Part shown: positions 1 through 11,357 of the stretch, piece by piece
Numbering within the stretch: position 1 is the first letter of the stretch
Layout: the number at the start of each line of letters is the position of its first letter
Assembly (NCBI GenBank): GCA_032358255.1
Contig: JAULBX010026430.1
Coordinates: 1 to 48,262 of the forward strand
Direction: 5' to 3'
DNA from: Heterotrichella gracilis
Lineage: Eukaryota; Sar; Xanthophyceae; Tribonematales; Xanthonemataceae
Length of the DNA stretch: 48,262 bases
The notes under the pieces: generated by a model
Database searches by the model: none
Told to the model about the DNA's origin: nothing
The model's input: only the letters and a program-made list of their open reading frames with translations
Position numbers and translations under genes: made by a program

Positions 1-14
1 CCCACAATCCGCAG

Positions 15-3000
15 GCCGCCCAATCCCCCAACACCATGGGCACTGTGGTCAACGACGGGCAAACCATAGGTGGATGCGGCTGCACCCCCTCCCCCTTCAC
101 CCCCTTGTCCAACCCCAACCTCACAGTCACATCCCGATCAACATCCGGGCAGTGCATCAGCACCGCTGATCGCCCGGGGCCCTGGTGCTATGTCAACCCA
201 GCCACCTGCGAAATGAACCCCAAGTATGACTACACGGGGCAGTTCTGGGACCTGTGCAATTGGGGTGAGTGTGGTGGCGGTGTGTGTGGTGGGGTGTGTG
301 TGGTGGTGGGGTGGGGGTAATCGGAATCATGTGATGGCGACATTCAACATTAATTCAAAGATTTGTCAGCAAGCGGGGTGATTTATAGCACCTCCAAGAG
401 CCTTGTGAGTCCGAGTTGGCTCCCTGAATGTGACTTTTGTATTTCATTCAGAACCCTAACCCAAAACCCTTCTCCCATGCAGGCCTGGAGCCAGCCACCA
501 GCGAAAACGGCTGCTCCTGCGCGCAGTCCTTTGACTGGATCAGCAACTCCACCAATGTCTTTTACGGGGGCGCGGGGACCTGCCTGGAGCCCCAGGACAA
601 CGACAGGAATTTCTGCTTCGTCCCCTTCCTGGGCACCTGCGAGAGCCAGGACATCTACTCACGCAACCTGCGCATAGACCTGTGCGCCACACGTGCGTGC
701 AAAAACCCTTATAAGACCCCAAAGAAACCTTACCGAAACCTACCCTGCACATGGATTTTCCCGCGATACGCGAGTGTGGAACCCTACCAAGAACCCTGAA
801 TTGAAAATGCTCTCTGCTTACTCCCGTTTCTGTAACCTGTGAGAGCCAGGACACCTACTCACGCAACCTGCGCATCGACCTGTGCGCCACGCGTGCGTTG
901 GAACCCTGATAAGAAACCCTAGCAAAACCTCTACCCAGTGCATGGACCTATGTCTGACGCGCAAGTGTGGAACCCTACTTTAAAAAAACCCAAATATAAA
1001 GCAATCCCTGCTTATTCTCGTCCATGTAACCTGCAAGAGCCAGGACATCTTCTCGCGCAACCTGCGCATTGACTTGTGCACCGCCTAAACCCTGATATCC
1101 ATTTCCAGCTCATGGTTCATCCTTATTCCCTTGCCCGCTCTTCCATCCCCGAAGCCAACAAAGAAGGACCATCCCCAGCTTCATTTTTTTCCTGAACCCC
1201 CCGCCCCCATTTCCCAATCCCCGCAGCCAACAACGTGACCTGCAAAATTGGCATGTGGGGTCCCCAGAACACCACCCACCCCCTGTTCATTTGGGATGTG
1301 GTCATGAACCTCGACACGCCAGATACGTACCAGACACTCAACTACTCAGCTGCGGTGCGTGAAATATCGGTGAAGCCCTGCTTGAACCCTTTATACCCTG
1401 GGTAAAACCCTCCTGCGTTGAAATTTCTGGTGGAAGCCCGGGAAAAGTCTTCTGGGTAATCCCTAGTGAAAGCCTGAGGAGCTGGTGGGACCCCGACAAT
1501 ACCCCGGTGTAAGCATAACAAGACCCTAGTGATGGCACCCTCTCCTCACCTACGAGCTAGTAAAAAACATTCGCCACCTGGTCACCCAAACACCCGCCAC
1601 CATCCCCTCCTGCATGCCGCCCCTTCCTCTCCTCCCCCCCCCATCCACCCCTACGGCACCCCCAACCCCACACACCTCTCACCCCTCGCCCCATCCCTTT
1701 GCAACCATGGAGTTGCACCCACATCAACCAGTACACATACACACACCTTCCCCTCCCACCTGTCAGTCACCTCCTGCATTGTACCCCCATTCACACCCCC
1801 TTCCCCACCCCCAGGCCTTTGCCACACAGATCGACCAATACACAGTCAACTGCACCTGCGGCTCCCCCTCCCTCCTCGATAACTGCACCGCCTACCTCGA
1901 GGACGCGATGTTGGTGCAGTACAATTGGGATTCCACGCAAATTGTGACGTACGCGCAGCCCCCGCTGGGGCTGTCGGATTGCCTGGAGGGGGTGTGCAAA
2001 TTTCCGGTGGAAAATGCGGCGGTGGAGGGGGGGTACACCCTGGATCTGTCCACCGAGAAGCATAGCATGGAAGGTGAGGAGGGAGGGGAGGAACTCATGG
2101 GGAGGGTGGTAATGGGTGAGGGGAGGAAGCGATAGTGGTTGCATTTGGGTTGTATGGTGCGTGGGTTTTGACTGTGCGGTGTAGGGATTATGGTTCATGC
2201 GGTGTATGGTTTTGAGATTGTGGTGCCGTATCATTGTGATTACAAAGCTGCCGTTTTAACTTATGAATATACGGTATTAAATACAGTAAAATTTGTCGTT
2301 TTCACCAATCTGCGTCGCTATCCATCCCTCCCCACATCCCCTCTCACGCCCTCCCCACCCCCCACCCCCCCAGTGCCGCGTATCCAGTGCGACCTCCAGG
2401 TGTGTGGCGAAGGGCCATCCGCAGGGGCCTCGGACGCGGTTGCGCTGTGCCAGCAATACCAAGCGCAGTGGGTGGACGGGCTGGCCCCCTCAGTGACTGA
2501 TGTCATGCTGGTGGGTGGAAAACCCTAAAACCCTGGACACTAAATCCAAGAAGAGTGCATGCACACATCTACGGTCTGTGGAACCCTAAATACCTAGGAA
2601 GGGTCTGGGTGGGTGCGCTGTTCGAGCAGTATGCTGCGTCCAGTGGATAGATGGGCTGGCGCCAGTGGCGGCCGATGAGTCGTGCTAGTGCATGTAAAAA
2701 CGGTGGTGAAACCCTTAGTGCGGTATCTGCCGTAAATGAAGCAGCATTGCTGAGCAGCATTGTGGGAATCATACGTTAACCAAAAAAGCACCCTTGATGG
2801 CTAACAGACGCCCTAACCACCACCGAAATAAACACAGATGAGCCCTGCCCCACAACCGGCCCCCATTACCCGCAGGATTTCTCTCCCTCCTCACTCACCT
2901 TCACCTGCACCTGCTCGGGCATCGACAACTGCCAGGGGGCAACCTACCTGTCCTACGTAAGGCTGTTTGCGGGCCAAAACATCAATTTTGACACAGAAGC

Positions 3001-6000
3001 CCCAGAGGCCACCCTAAGCATGGCAGCAGGGGTGTGCAACCAAACTGTGTGTTCAATCGAGGAGGGGGATTTGGCAATATTTGGCGACATCACGGCGGCC
3101 AGTTTTGAGATATTGGGGGATTTGACCCCCGGCGGGTATGCGCCCCCCCCGATTTACTACCCTCCGCCGCCTCCTGCCCCATCGCCGCCGTCAACAAGTA
3201 AGTGCATGTACCCTACACAGGGTTTGAGCCCTTCCTTGGGGTGGCGTTTGGAAGGAGTAGTCCGCTTTTGGCCATGTGCATTACCCTTGGTACATGTGCC
3301 TTGATGTACCCTCTTTGTGGTCCGCTCTGGTTTGGAGTGGGGATCGTGGGGTTCATTGTGTAATTCCAACCCCGAAACCTGACAGGAACCCTAACAAATG
3401 CCCTAATTGAAACCGTGCTCTTCCCTCATGCAGATGTGAAGAAGGATGAGACCGTGGGGATTGTGGTGGGTGCGGTGATAGGCGGGGTGGTGATGCTGCT
3501 TGGGGCCTTCCTGTTCTGCCTGTACCGCAGGAGGAAGAAGGACAAAAACGCACCGCTGTTCTCCCTAAGTAAGTGTTTTCCCCCCCTATAGATGCTAATG
3601 TAGTACAATGTGGTAAGGAGGACGTCGCCTGGCTTGAAATGAAGAAATGAATAGAAAATTGAGGCTTTGCTCGAGTTCAAGTTCAGAGACAGGTGCCAGG
3701 GTGAAGGGTTTAGGGTGCACAATTCCTGTTCACGTGGTCAGAGTCAGGTGGGCAAGGGTATGATTCACCTCTGGCATCCCATCCCATGCATGTGCACAAT
3801 CCTACCTCATCATTGTTTTGCCCATAAACCTCCCACCCGCCACTTCTCCCTCCCGCAGGTACCCACCCCTCCACTGAGGACACCATCAAATCGGGTGCGG
3901 GTGCAGACGGGTTGGTACCCACACCATCCGGGTACAGCCTATCAGGTGAGGGTGGGTGGGTGGGATACCCTGGTAACTACCCTGACAAAGCCGTAATAGA
4001 AGCCCTGCAAAATCCTAAGCTCCTGGTCCTTACAACAGTGATACTTGACGTAAACCCTATCAGAACCCCGACACAAACACCCCAACCCTTTGTGGAGGGA
4101 CCATCACAGGCCCTGACGCAAATCCCACTGCATTGTAGTGGTATTCTACATCACAGGCCCAAAACAGCAATGTTGAACTTAAAGTCCCTTGTGTAGGCCC
4201 TCTCAAGGTGTCCCCATGTGCAGCAGCAAGGGCGCCATAAATGTCTAAACCCTAAACCCTTGTGCAGGTTCCCTCAAGGTGCCTGCGCGCAGCAAGAGCA
4301 CCCTACGGAGGGCACTCGAGAAGGCGGTGGGCAACGCAGAGTGGTCCAGCGGCATCATCGACAGGGCTGATGTGACCATAGCCAAGGACCCTGCCACTGG
4401 GAGGGATGCGCTGCTGGGGGCGGGGGCGTTCGGAAAGGTGGGTAGTTTAGGGTTTAGGGTGTAGCGGTTTTGAAGGTGGATGGTTTTGGGGTTTAGGGCC
4501 TTTGGCACGGTGCGTGTGTGATTGGTGGGGTGGGGTGTGTGCAAGGGGTGGTGGTGGTGGTCGTCGGTGGGTGAGGATGCAATTGCAAGCTCGAGTGTTC
4601 CAGCGGAATTATATTGATCGGTGAGATGTGGCTGTAGCCAAGAACCCTGTCACTGTCTGCTCCTGGGCTGCTGCAAACACTCCGAAACCCTAGAACCCCA
4701 AACCCTAGCATATGTAAACAAAATAAAAACACTAAACAACAAACAAACTAAAACACAATCATGTTATTATAATTATTTATTATTTTATTAGGTTATAGTA
4801 TAGTTGTTTTTTAGTAAAATTTTCAACCCATCACCCAAAAACCCTCCCCTTTGTAGGTGTACCGCGGCCTGCTCAACGGCAAACTCCCCGTGGCCATCAA
4901 ATCCATGGCCAACACAAACGTGGACGAGCAGCGCGCCTTCCTGCGTGAGGCTGCCCTGCTGCGCAACCTGCAGAGCCCCTATTTGGTGCAGTTCATGGGG
5001 GTGTGCATGGACACAAATGAGGACCAGATTCTGCTGGTGACTGAGTTCATGCCGGGGGGGGATTTGATGGGGGCGATTGAGAAGGGGCGGGCGGGGTGGT
5101 ACACAAGGTGGGTGTGTGGGAGGGGGGAGGGGTCAGCGCCTGAGGTTCGGATCTCAGAGGGTGTTTTGCTAGAAGGACTTTGACATCTTACATGAAAGAG
5201 TTGTCAATGTGCGGCACACTCATCAGGCTGTCACGTCAGCGCATGGCCACAGAATTTTCATCGTTATCATATGTTTGTTTGTTTTTGTTCCAGTGCACAT
5301 GCTCCCTCTTATGTACGCATGTGAACAACGAAAACCCCCTCACTGAATGCCCTCACCCAACCCTCGCGTCTCTCCTCTCCTCTCTCCAGGGGCAAAAAGC
5401 TGGCCATGGACATTGCGCTGGGCCTGCATTTCCTGCACTCCCGCTCGGTGATACATTTCGACCTCAAGTCCAGCAACATCCTGCTCACCAATTTGGGGAC
5501 CTCTGCCAAGATTGCGGATGTGGGGCTCGCCAAGGTGGGTGGTGAAGGGGGGGGTGGCGGGTGCGCCACAGCCGCTGGGAAACCCTGGTTAGACACTAAA
5601 GAACCTTTGCAACCATGTACTTCTGTCGATGTACATCCATGCTTTGACAAATACAGTAACATGCACCAACCAACACAGGACTTGCGTTGTTGTTTTTTAC
5701 TACATCCCCCTCCACTGCTCGCAACCCCAGCCCACCCGTACACTCACACACCACCCCATGGCCCCCCCAGGTCACCACAAATACCAAGACCGTCGGCACA
5801 TTTGGCACCCTGGCCTATATGGCCCCCGAGCTCTTCCTGGAGCACCAATGTGACGATTCCGTGGACATTTACTCCTATGGGGTCATATTGTGGGAGATCT
5901 GTACGGGGGACAGGCCCATGCGGGGGCAGCTACGAAAGCTGAGGTGCGAACAATGGGGCCATGTGGATTTTGTGGTTGGTCGAGGCTGTACTTATGACAC

Positions 6001-7013
6001 AGCTATGTAGCCTGGTGGTGCGGTGTGTGGCGCTCTTGGTTACCACTGAACGCAGCAGCACCATGGCACTTGCATATCAAGACCATTGAGTAGGGTTTGA
6101 CTGACGCAGCTCCCAAAAATTTTGAGTAAGGTCTGATAGAGCTTGGAAGGGTTTTGAGTGCAGCTCTGCAGTTTGGCACTTGGCCAAAATTCAAATCTCG
6201 TGAATCCCAGACTCGTCATCGTAGAGCCTAATCCTGGCCCCCAAAACCCTTGCGCAGGGTTCCCGAGGAGTGCCCCGAGGACATCCACACCCTAGTGTGG
6301 CAGTGTCTCAACAAGGACCCCAGCGTCAGACCCTCGGCAGCAAACATCATAGAGGTCCTACAGGTAAGGAAGACCCTTACAAACAAACCAACGGAAATGC
6401 TTTAATGGTAATATGCACTCGGCAGAACCCTTACTGGGGTGGCATGCAATCACAACTCATGGGCAGTTCCCGTAATGGGGGAATTAGCAGTTGCAGCTCT
6501 CCTCATCACGCTTGTCTACCTTGTTTTGCTTGACTTACAAGCCAGTCCACTGTTCAGAAACCCCTGTCACCCTCCCATGACTCTCCTGTTACCCCCTTGC
6601 AGGCCCATTTCCGCATGCAGTCAGCCGCTGCCAAGCTGGAAGCGGCAAACGCAGCCACAGCCACAGCCACCCCCGCCACCGCAGCAGAAACACCGACCAC
6701 CCCCACCACCCAGGGCTCAGGCACCCTGCTGGACCCAGTGGCTGCTGCGGCTGTAGCTGCGGTGATGGCGGGTGGGGACACCGCCGAGGCCACGGGGGGC
6801 GCGCCACCTGGTAGGGTTTTGCCGCCGGCGTCGCTAGGGTTTTTGGATGGGGAGATGCCGGCGAGCCTGCGGGGGTCGGGCCTGTCCCCGGTTGCGGAGG
6901 AGAATGGGGAGCAGTCGGAGAAGAGCGAGTCCCGGGAGGCTGGGAGCGGGTCCCGGGGGGATGGCGGTGGGGAGGCTGGGGATCAGCCTGAGGCGGCTGA
7001 CCCACATCAATAA
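15..7013 (+). CDS. Receptor-like TKL-family protein kinase, 5' partial
   Basis: This is a single-pass membrane kinase with a Cys-rich extracellular region. In-phase exons are 15-264, 483-692, 1227-1354, 1815-2073, 2374-2510, 2876-3197, 3434-3568, 3859-3945, 4268-4437, 4857-5107, 5390-5534, 5771-5943, 6258-6363 and 6603-7013, giving about 927 residues before TAA. Residues 1 to about 430 hold many cysteines and end in a Pro/Tyr stretch. One hydrophobic helix with an RRRKK stop-transfer follows (exon 3434). The kinase domain, about residues 550-790, shows GAGAFGKVYRG, VAIK, the catalytic-loop HFDLKSSN, DVGLAK, GTLAYMAPE and DIYSYGVILWE. HFD replaces the usual HRD and DVG replaces DFG, so it is a non-RD kinase with an unusual magnesium motif; activity is plausible but unproven. 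The tail is Ala/Pro/Gly/Glu-rich and low complexity. The reading frame is open back to the acceptor at 14, so the N-terminus lies upstream. The extracellular ligand is unknown. Confidence 0.85.
641..1087 (+). repeat. Three tandem copies of a kinase exon tail
   Basis: The exon end at 641-692 (reading ESQDIYSRNLRIDLCAT) is followed by two diverged copies of the same stretch at about 841-892 and 1034-1085. Spacing is about 200 and 193 bases. Each copy carries a related upstream pyrimidine-rich leader. The first two keep a GTGCGT-like donor, and the third ends in a stop codon. The first copy joins in phase to exon 1227, so the others are most likely decoys inside the intron. Confidence 0.8.
2610..2700 (+). 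repeat. Intronic echo of the preceding kinase exon end
   Basis: Positions 2641-2660 read cagtggatagatgggctggc, against cagtgggtggacgggctggc in the exon at 2466-2485. The similarity continues on both sides: an upstream CAGTATGC matches the exon's CAATACCA, and a downstream GATGAGTCGTGCTAGTGCATG matches the exon end. The copy has a stop and no good donor. Confidence 0.7.
4192..4662 (+). repeat. Two echoes flanking the kinase glycine-loop exon
   Basis: Upstream, 4192-4236 (tgtaggccctctcaaggtg, then cagcagcaaggg) copies the acceptor and start of exon 4268-4437. Downstream, 4609-4662 (gatgtggctgtagccaag, then ccctgtcactg) copies 4360-4402 inside the same exon. Two telomere-like tracts, CCCTAAA at 4245-4260 and TTTAGGG at 4446-4460, abut this exon on either side. 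Confidence 0.75.
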
Positions 7014-8089
7014 AATTGCAGCGGCCCATGTTGAGACGCATTGTGCCCTCTGGTGGTACAATGTGTCTCAGCTCACAAGGACAAGGCGTCTCAGTTTTGC
7101 TTTTCAGCGGTGTGGCGCCCGCGATGGAGGAAAGTGGGCCACAGGGGGACAATTTTCAACACCCTAGGGTATGGCAGAATGCCTCAGGGTTTTTCGGGCA
7201 TCGTGTACCCAGGGCCATGCACAGCTGGCTGCCTGGTGGTGAGGATCCCTAGAAGATAAGTTTTCAATCACTGTCTGCAGACATTCCAAGCACTGTTAGA
7301 GGGTATTTTTTCACGAACCTGAACCACAAATCGTGCATTTTTATTCTGTTCTAATGCACCACTTCTCAATGTCCAACAGAAATGCTGTCAGTACTGGTAG
7401 TACAACTGTTGTTACAACAGAAGGCGCCAAACAACAATTTCCTCTGCCTGCTTGCCTTCCGCTGCTTCACCTGCTTAGCAGCCGGCAGCCTGCCAAAAAC
7501 AACAGCTGACGTCGCTGTGCAGGACAAATGCACGGTGTGCTGGGAAGAGTTTTGCAGTGGCTGTACATCAATGTGCAAACGGATTACGCATGCGAGAAAG
7601 AAAGGCAACGTGATGTGTGGTGGTGGACCGCACACGGTGTGTGTTCACCTGACTCAACGCAATAGGCTCCCACTGGTCGTGAAACTTTTGAAACATCTGA
7701 AATGTGGGGCACATCGTATGGCTACACAGCGTGGCCTAGCAAAAAATAACAGCCTGGGAAAGGGGAGGAGTTCGAGGTATATGTGCTTGGTCAGCCAGGC
7801 CAGGCCATTCAAAATTGGGAAACCTCCACTTACTGAACAGTACTAGGCCTGGTTTGGCAGACAGAAAGGAGGAAACAACCGCAGTGACAGCGCAGGCATC
7901 ATGCGCCCCTGGCGAGAAGAAAGGCACCGCACAGTTTGAAAGCGAGGGTAAGAAGATAATAGAAAAACTATGGACTAACATCATCTTGTTACCCTCGCAC
8001 AACGTGCCAAGCCAGGCACCCTTGCACAGAGGCCCTGGCTCAGAAGCCTTGGTTCAAAAGCCCTGCTTCACAAGCCCTGACGCCCTGGG
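7014..8089. other. Interval between kinase and minus-strand gene
   Basis: AATAAA overlaps the kinase stop codon and could be its polyadenylation signal. An open frame at 7382-7846 (+, 154 codons) has a Cys/His cluster (CTVC, CSGC, MCKR, then MCGGGPHTVCVH) and a basic tail. It resembles the zinc-binding tail of some transposases, but not closely enough to name. It has no clear splice partners. I see nothing else that can be supported. Confidence 0.3.
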
Positions 8090-9082
8090 TCAGAAGCAAG
8101 GGCAGTGGTTGGCGCCACCCGCAGCCAGTGCGTAACCTAATTGGGGCGATGCCTGGTGGGTGAACTCCATGATGATGGTGCCACCATGCAGCAGGGTGAT
8201 GCGCAGCATGAGCCGGCCGCTGCTGCCGCGAGTGTCCCCCCAAGGATTACCCAGGAGCCTGCAGTAGGTCCAGGGGTTTAGGGTTTACGTTCCAGGGTTT
8301 GGTACGATCTGGGCACGCTACAACAATCTCCCTGATTGCCTGGAGCCTGCGGAGGGTATAGATTAGGGTTTACGTTCAAGGGTGTGGGTCACGATCTGGG
8401 CGCGCTGCATCACTCTTCCCATTTGCCCAGGAGCCTGCGAAGGGTTTACATTAGGGTTCACGTTCCAGGGTTTGGGTCATGATCTGGGCACCGCTGCCGA
8501 CGAGCTTGCAGGGGGTGGGCATCAGGATCAAGGTTTTAGTATTGTTTAGGGTCCTGATCCGGGCGCCACTGCACCCCTTCTACAAGGTCACGTTCACCAA
8601 ACATACTCTGTTTCTTCACTTCTGTCCGCAGAGTGGACCGGGTACACAATATCACTCAATCTCTGCTTTGCCTGCAGAAAGTGTACGTAGGAATTGTTTT
8701 TTACTTCATGTGTTTTTCAATGCTTTGCCGCGGAAGCTCCCTCTGTAGAAAGCCACTCACCCCAAGCCACTGAACCCAGCTGCAGCCACGTGGCTTAAAA
8801 TATAAATCAGGATTCACTAACTATTACTTCCTGGTGGCCAGCAACCAACCCTACAGATACCGAGACCCACTGCGGCATTAATAAAATAATTGAATTGTAC
8901 AAAACAATGGTTCACCTCAGTTTGGAACACCATTTGGTGCCGATGCTGCTCAACCCCGCACTGCGCGTGGTGGTAGGTGACGGCATATTGCTGCATGGCG
9001 GTGCAGCCCTCGGCACAGGACACAGCCTCAAATTCCTCGACTGGGACGGGGAGGAGGTGTTGTATATCCGGCACCGGCACAC
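8090..9082 (-). CDS. Unrecognised protein, three 3'-terminal exons
   Basis: Three minus-strand exons join in perfect phase: 9082-8916, 8671-8598 and 8258-8090, ending in TGA at 8092-8090. Each has a CAG acceptor, and the first two have GTGAAC donors. The peptide is about 137 residues. It has an acidic VEEFEAVSCAEGC segment, a His/Gln/Cys-rich segment (YHHAQC, EQHRHQMVF), then YVWLLGNPWGD and a beta-rich RLMLRITLLHGGTIIMEF near the end. Codon choice is GC3-rich, as in the sure genes of this window. A helical stretch on the same strand (KVEQIDKELQQILNIIL, about 9215-9290) may be an upstream exon, but its phase does not fit without a further exon. I do not recognise the family. Confidence 0.55.
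8259..8580 (-). repeat. Three tandem echoes of the last-exon acceptor
   Basis: On the minus strand the true acceptor and exon start (ctgcag, then gctcctgggtaat, at 8264-8246) are echoed near 8350, 8440 and 8510. The units are about 70-95 bases apart. Each holds a cag-gctcc-like start and a 'cagatcgt/cagatcat' block, with TTTAGGG-like sequence (plus strand) between units. Confidence 0.7.
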
Positions 9083-11357
9083 CTGCAAGGCAAGTAATTA
9101 TGTTTGAGCCGCAGTGGGTGGAAAGATTGTTTTTGTATGGTAGGGATTTGGAGACTTAGGCAATTCCAAATGGATATCATTTTTGGGCAATGTTGGCCAG
9201 TGCGCGTGTGTCTGGAGCCGGCTAACAAGGATGATGTTGAGTATCTGCTGAAGCTCCTTGTCAATCTGTTCAACCTTGCACGGCAAGGCCTTTTTCGCTG
9301 CCGAGCTGATTGGCCACCGCCTCACGTTGCACAAGTGTGTGAGTCCTAGCCCACAACAAGGATCGGGGTGGGGCGGCGCTGGTTCTGCCAGTGGTATTTG
9401 TGCAGGACATTTGGCAAGCCAAGGCAGGTTTGTGGTTTAGCTGATGGGTGACAGACAGTGAGGAAGGGAGCACAGCCCTGACCTGCAAGCAGGGAAACCT
9501 GGAACCTAAGCCCTAAACCCTAAACCCTAGACGTACCATTACCCCCTTGAGGGACGCACAGCCTGAAGTACGCGGGGTTGCTCCTGTGCTGTGTGCATCG
9601 TTCCGGGTGAAACGATGGAGGCGTGTTCACCTGTAAGTGGCAGGTCCTGGCTTCTTTGCCGAGCCCTCCAAGTCAGCCCAGGTCAGCGCGTTTTTCCCCA
9701 TCTGCTTTTCCTCCCTTGCAAACTGTGAAAGCACAGAGGTGAGAGGCAGACCATACGTTGTATGGTTGACACTGTGAGAGACACTCAGCTTGTAGGGGTA
9801 TATCTGGGGTTACTTTTTCAGCTACAAGTAGGGTAATCCAGCCTAGCCATGCGGCAGCAGCAAGGATGGAATCATATCGTGTTAGCGAGCAAGGAGAGGT
9901 TCTGTGCACTACTTAAGAGCTTGCATTACCTAGCTATGCAGCCCAAAACGTTCTGGTGGGCTGTCTAGCCTGTGATGCTCCCACTAGCAGGCTTCGATGC
10001 TCCCCTCCCTCGCAGATATGCTGCGGATATCACCAGTGCTGGGTGGCTTGCTGGCAGCAGCTGCTTTCCCACCAGCAGCTTGATAGAACTGGCACCTGTG
10101 TGCTCTTTTGGGGACTCTGTAAGCAGTGGAAGGTTTCAGAGTACTTAGCGGCACAAGTGACTGCACAAGTGACTACTAAGCTATTACTAGTGGAACGAAC
10201 TAACAAACCAGTATTGATGACAAGCCCAGCGCGAGGAAAAGGAAGCCAATATTTAAAAGGAAGGGGGTGGTAGGAGGTGCGCAAACGAGGGGAAGGCAAA
10301 ACTCTGTTTCAGTCATCGACTCGGTGACTGTTGGCACAAAGTTGTCAAGGACTGGTATTAGACAGATACACAGCAACTACCATTAACGAAGCTGACCATC
10401 GACCATCTCCCCAACTAAGGCCCCAATCAATTGTTCCAATCCAGGCGGCATCCCTACGGCATTCGGTGTTTGAACGAGTGTCATTCGAGTCCCTTCTTCG
10501 GCTTGGGTTCCTGAAAGAGGTGTGCAACCAAGACAAAAGGTAACTATTGCATTGGGCTGATGTTGCAACTCCTGAAAGATGACACATGGGGACATCGAGT
10601 GCGACACGTCGTGTGTATATTGCAAGATGCCACCCCTGTTGCCAAGACCACCCAGCCATATCTCGCCGTTGTAACCTTTGTTTACGTCGTGGCGATGCTG
10701 TGTGGTGTACAAGCGTCTCGCTTGAGACAAGTCACAATGGTGCACGGGGTTTCGCCATGCCTTCAGTTGGCCCGGGCTCGACTGCCCATTGCACTGCCCC
10801 ATGCAACGCGGATGCATGCCGTTTCCTGTCACCAAAACGCCACGGTTCGGTCACTTTAGCTCCTGGGTAAACATGAGAGGTTATGGCTCGCATGCAGTTC
10901 TATTGGCTGAGCTGCAAACCCTTGTTTAACAATGTGAGTGCACCCAGCCCACCCACCATTGGCACCAATGCCATAACGAGGCATGTGCACAACCACACTT
11001 CTAGAAATGTTGAGGAGGGGGTGTCGGAATAGACTGTGTCTAAAGTTTTATATGTAGTGTATGCATGGTGCCTGTTGGGCTGGCGGGTGGATAACGTACA
11101 CAGGATATGTTCCAGAGTGTGTTTGAATAACTGGGTCAAAAACGCAAGCCCACCATAACCACCCCCTGGTTTAGCCTTGTGAACCTAGAAATACATCTTC
11201 TGCTGTTACAGCAAGCATGCACTGACTCCTCCCATTGATTTCATGCAGGAACAGATCGTACTTACAGACAAGGTTTGCACTGCATCAGCAAAGGTACACA
11301 GCACGCAATCGACCCACAGGCAGCCCAGTGGGTTCTTCAGCGACCAGGGGCAGAGGC
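9083..11357. other. Unassigned interval with probable divergent promoters
   Basis: This lies between a minus-strand gene and the plus-strand glycosyltransferase gene. It holds only short open frames on both strands, none with recognisable domains, and a CCCTAAA tract at 9511-9529. The longest, about 10383-10835 (-) and 10560-10870 (+), overlap each other and read as mutual shadows. Missing 5' exons of the minus-strand gene may lie here. Confidence 0.3.

Noticed and set aside
7382..7846. Transposase zinc-finger gene
   Set aside because: The Cys/His spacing does not match a named transposase, and no DDE domain or terminal repeats are visible nearby.
8246..8580. CRISPR-like array or minisatellite
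   Set aside because: Units are diverged, unequal in length and aligned to an exon acceptor. They are exon-edge echoes in a eukaryotic intron.
8911..9107. Plus-strand exon reading LEHHLVPMLLNPALRVVVGDG
   Set aside because: Its codons look good, but its only donor is GC-type and it has no partner exons. The minus strand here gives clean splice sites and a three-exon in-phase chain.
10383..10870. Overlapping open frames on both strands
   Set aside because: They are mutual shadows with no recognisable protein, splice partners or codon bias.
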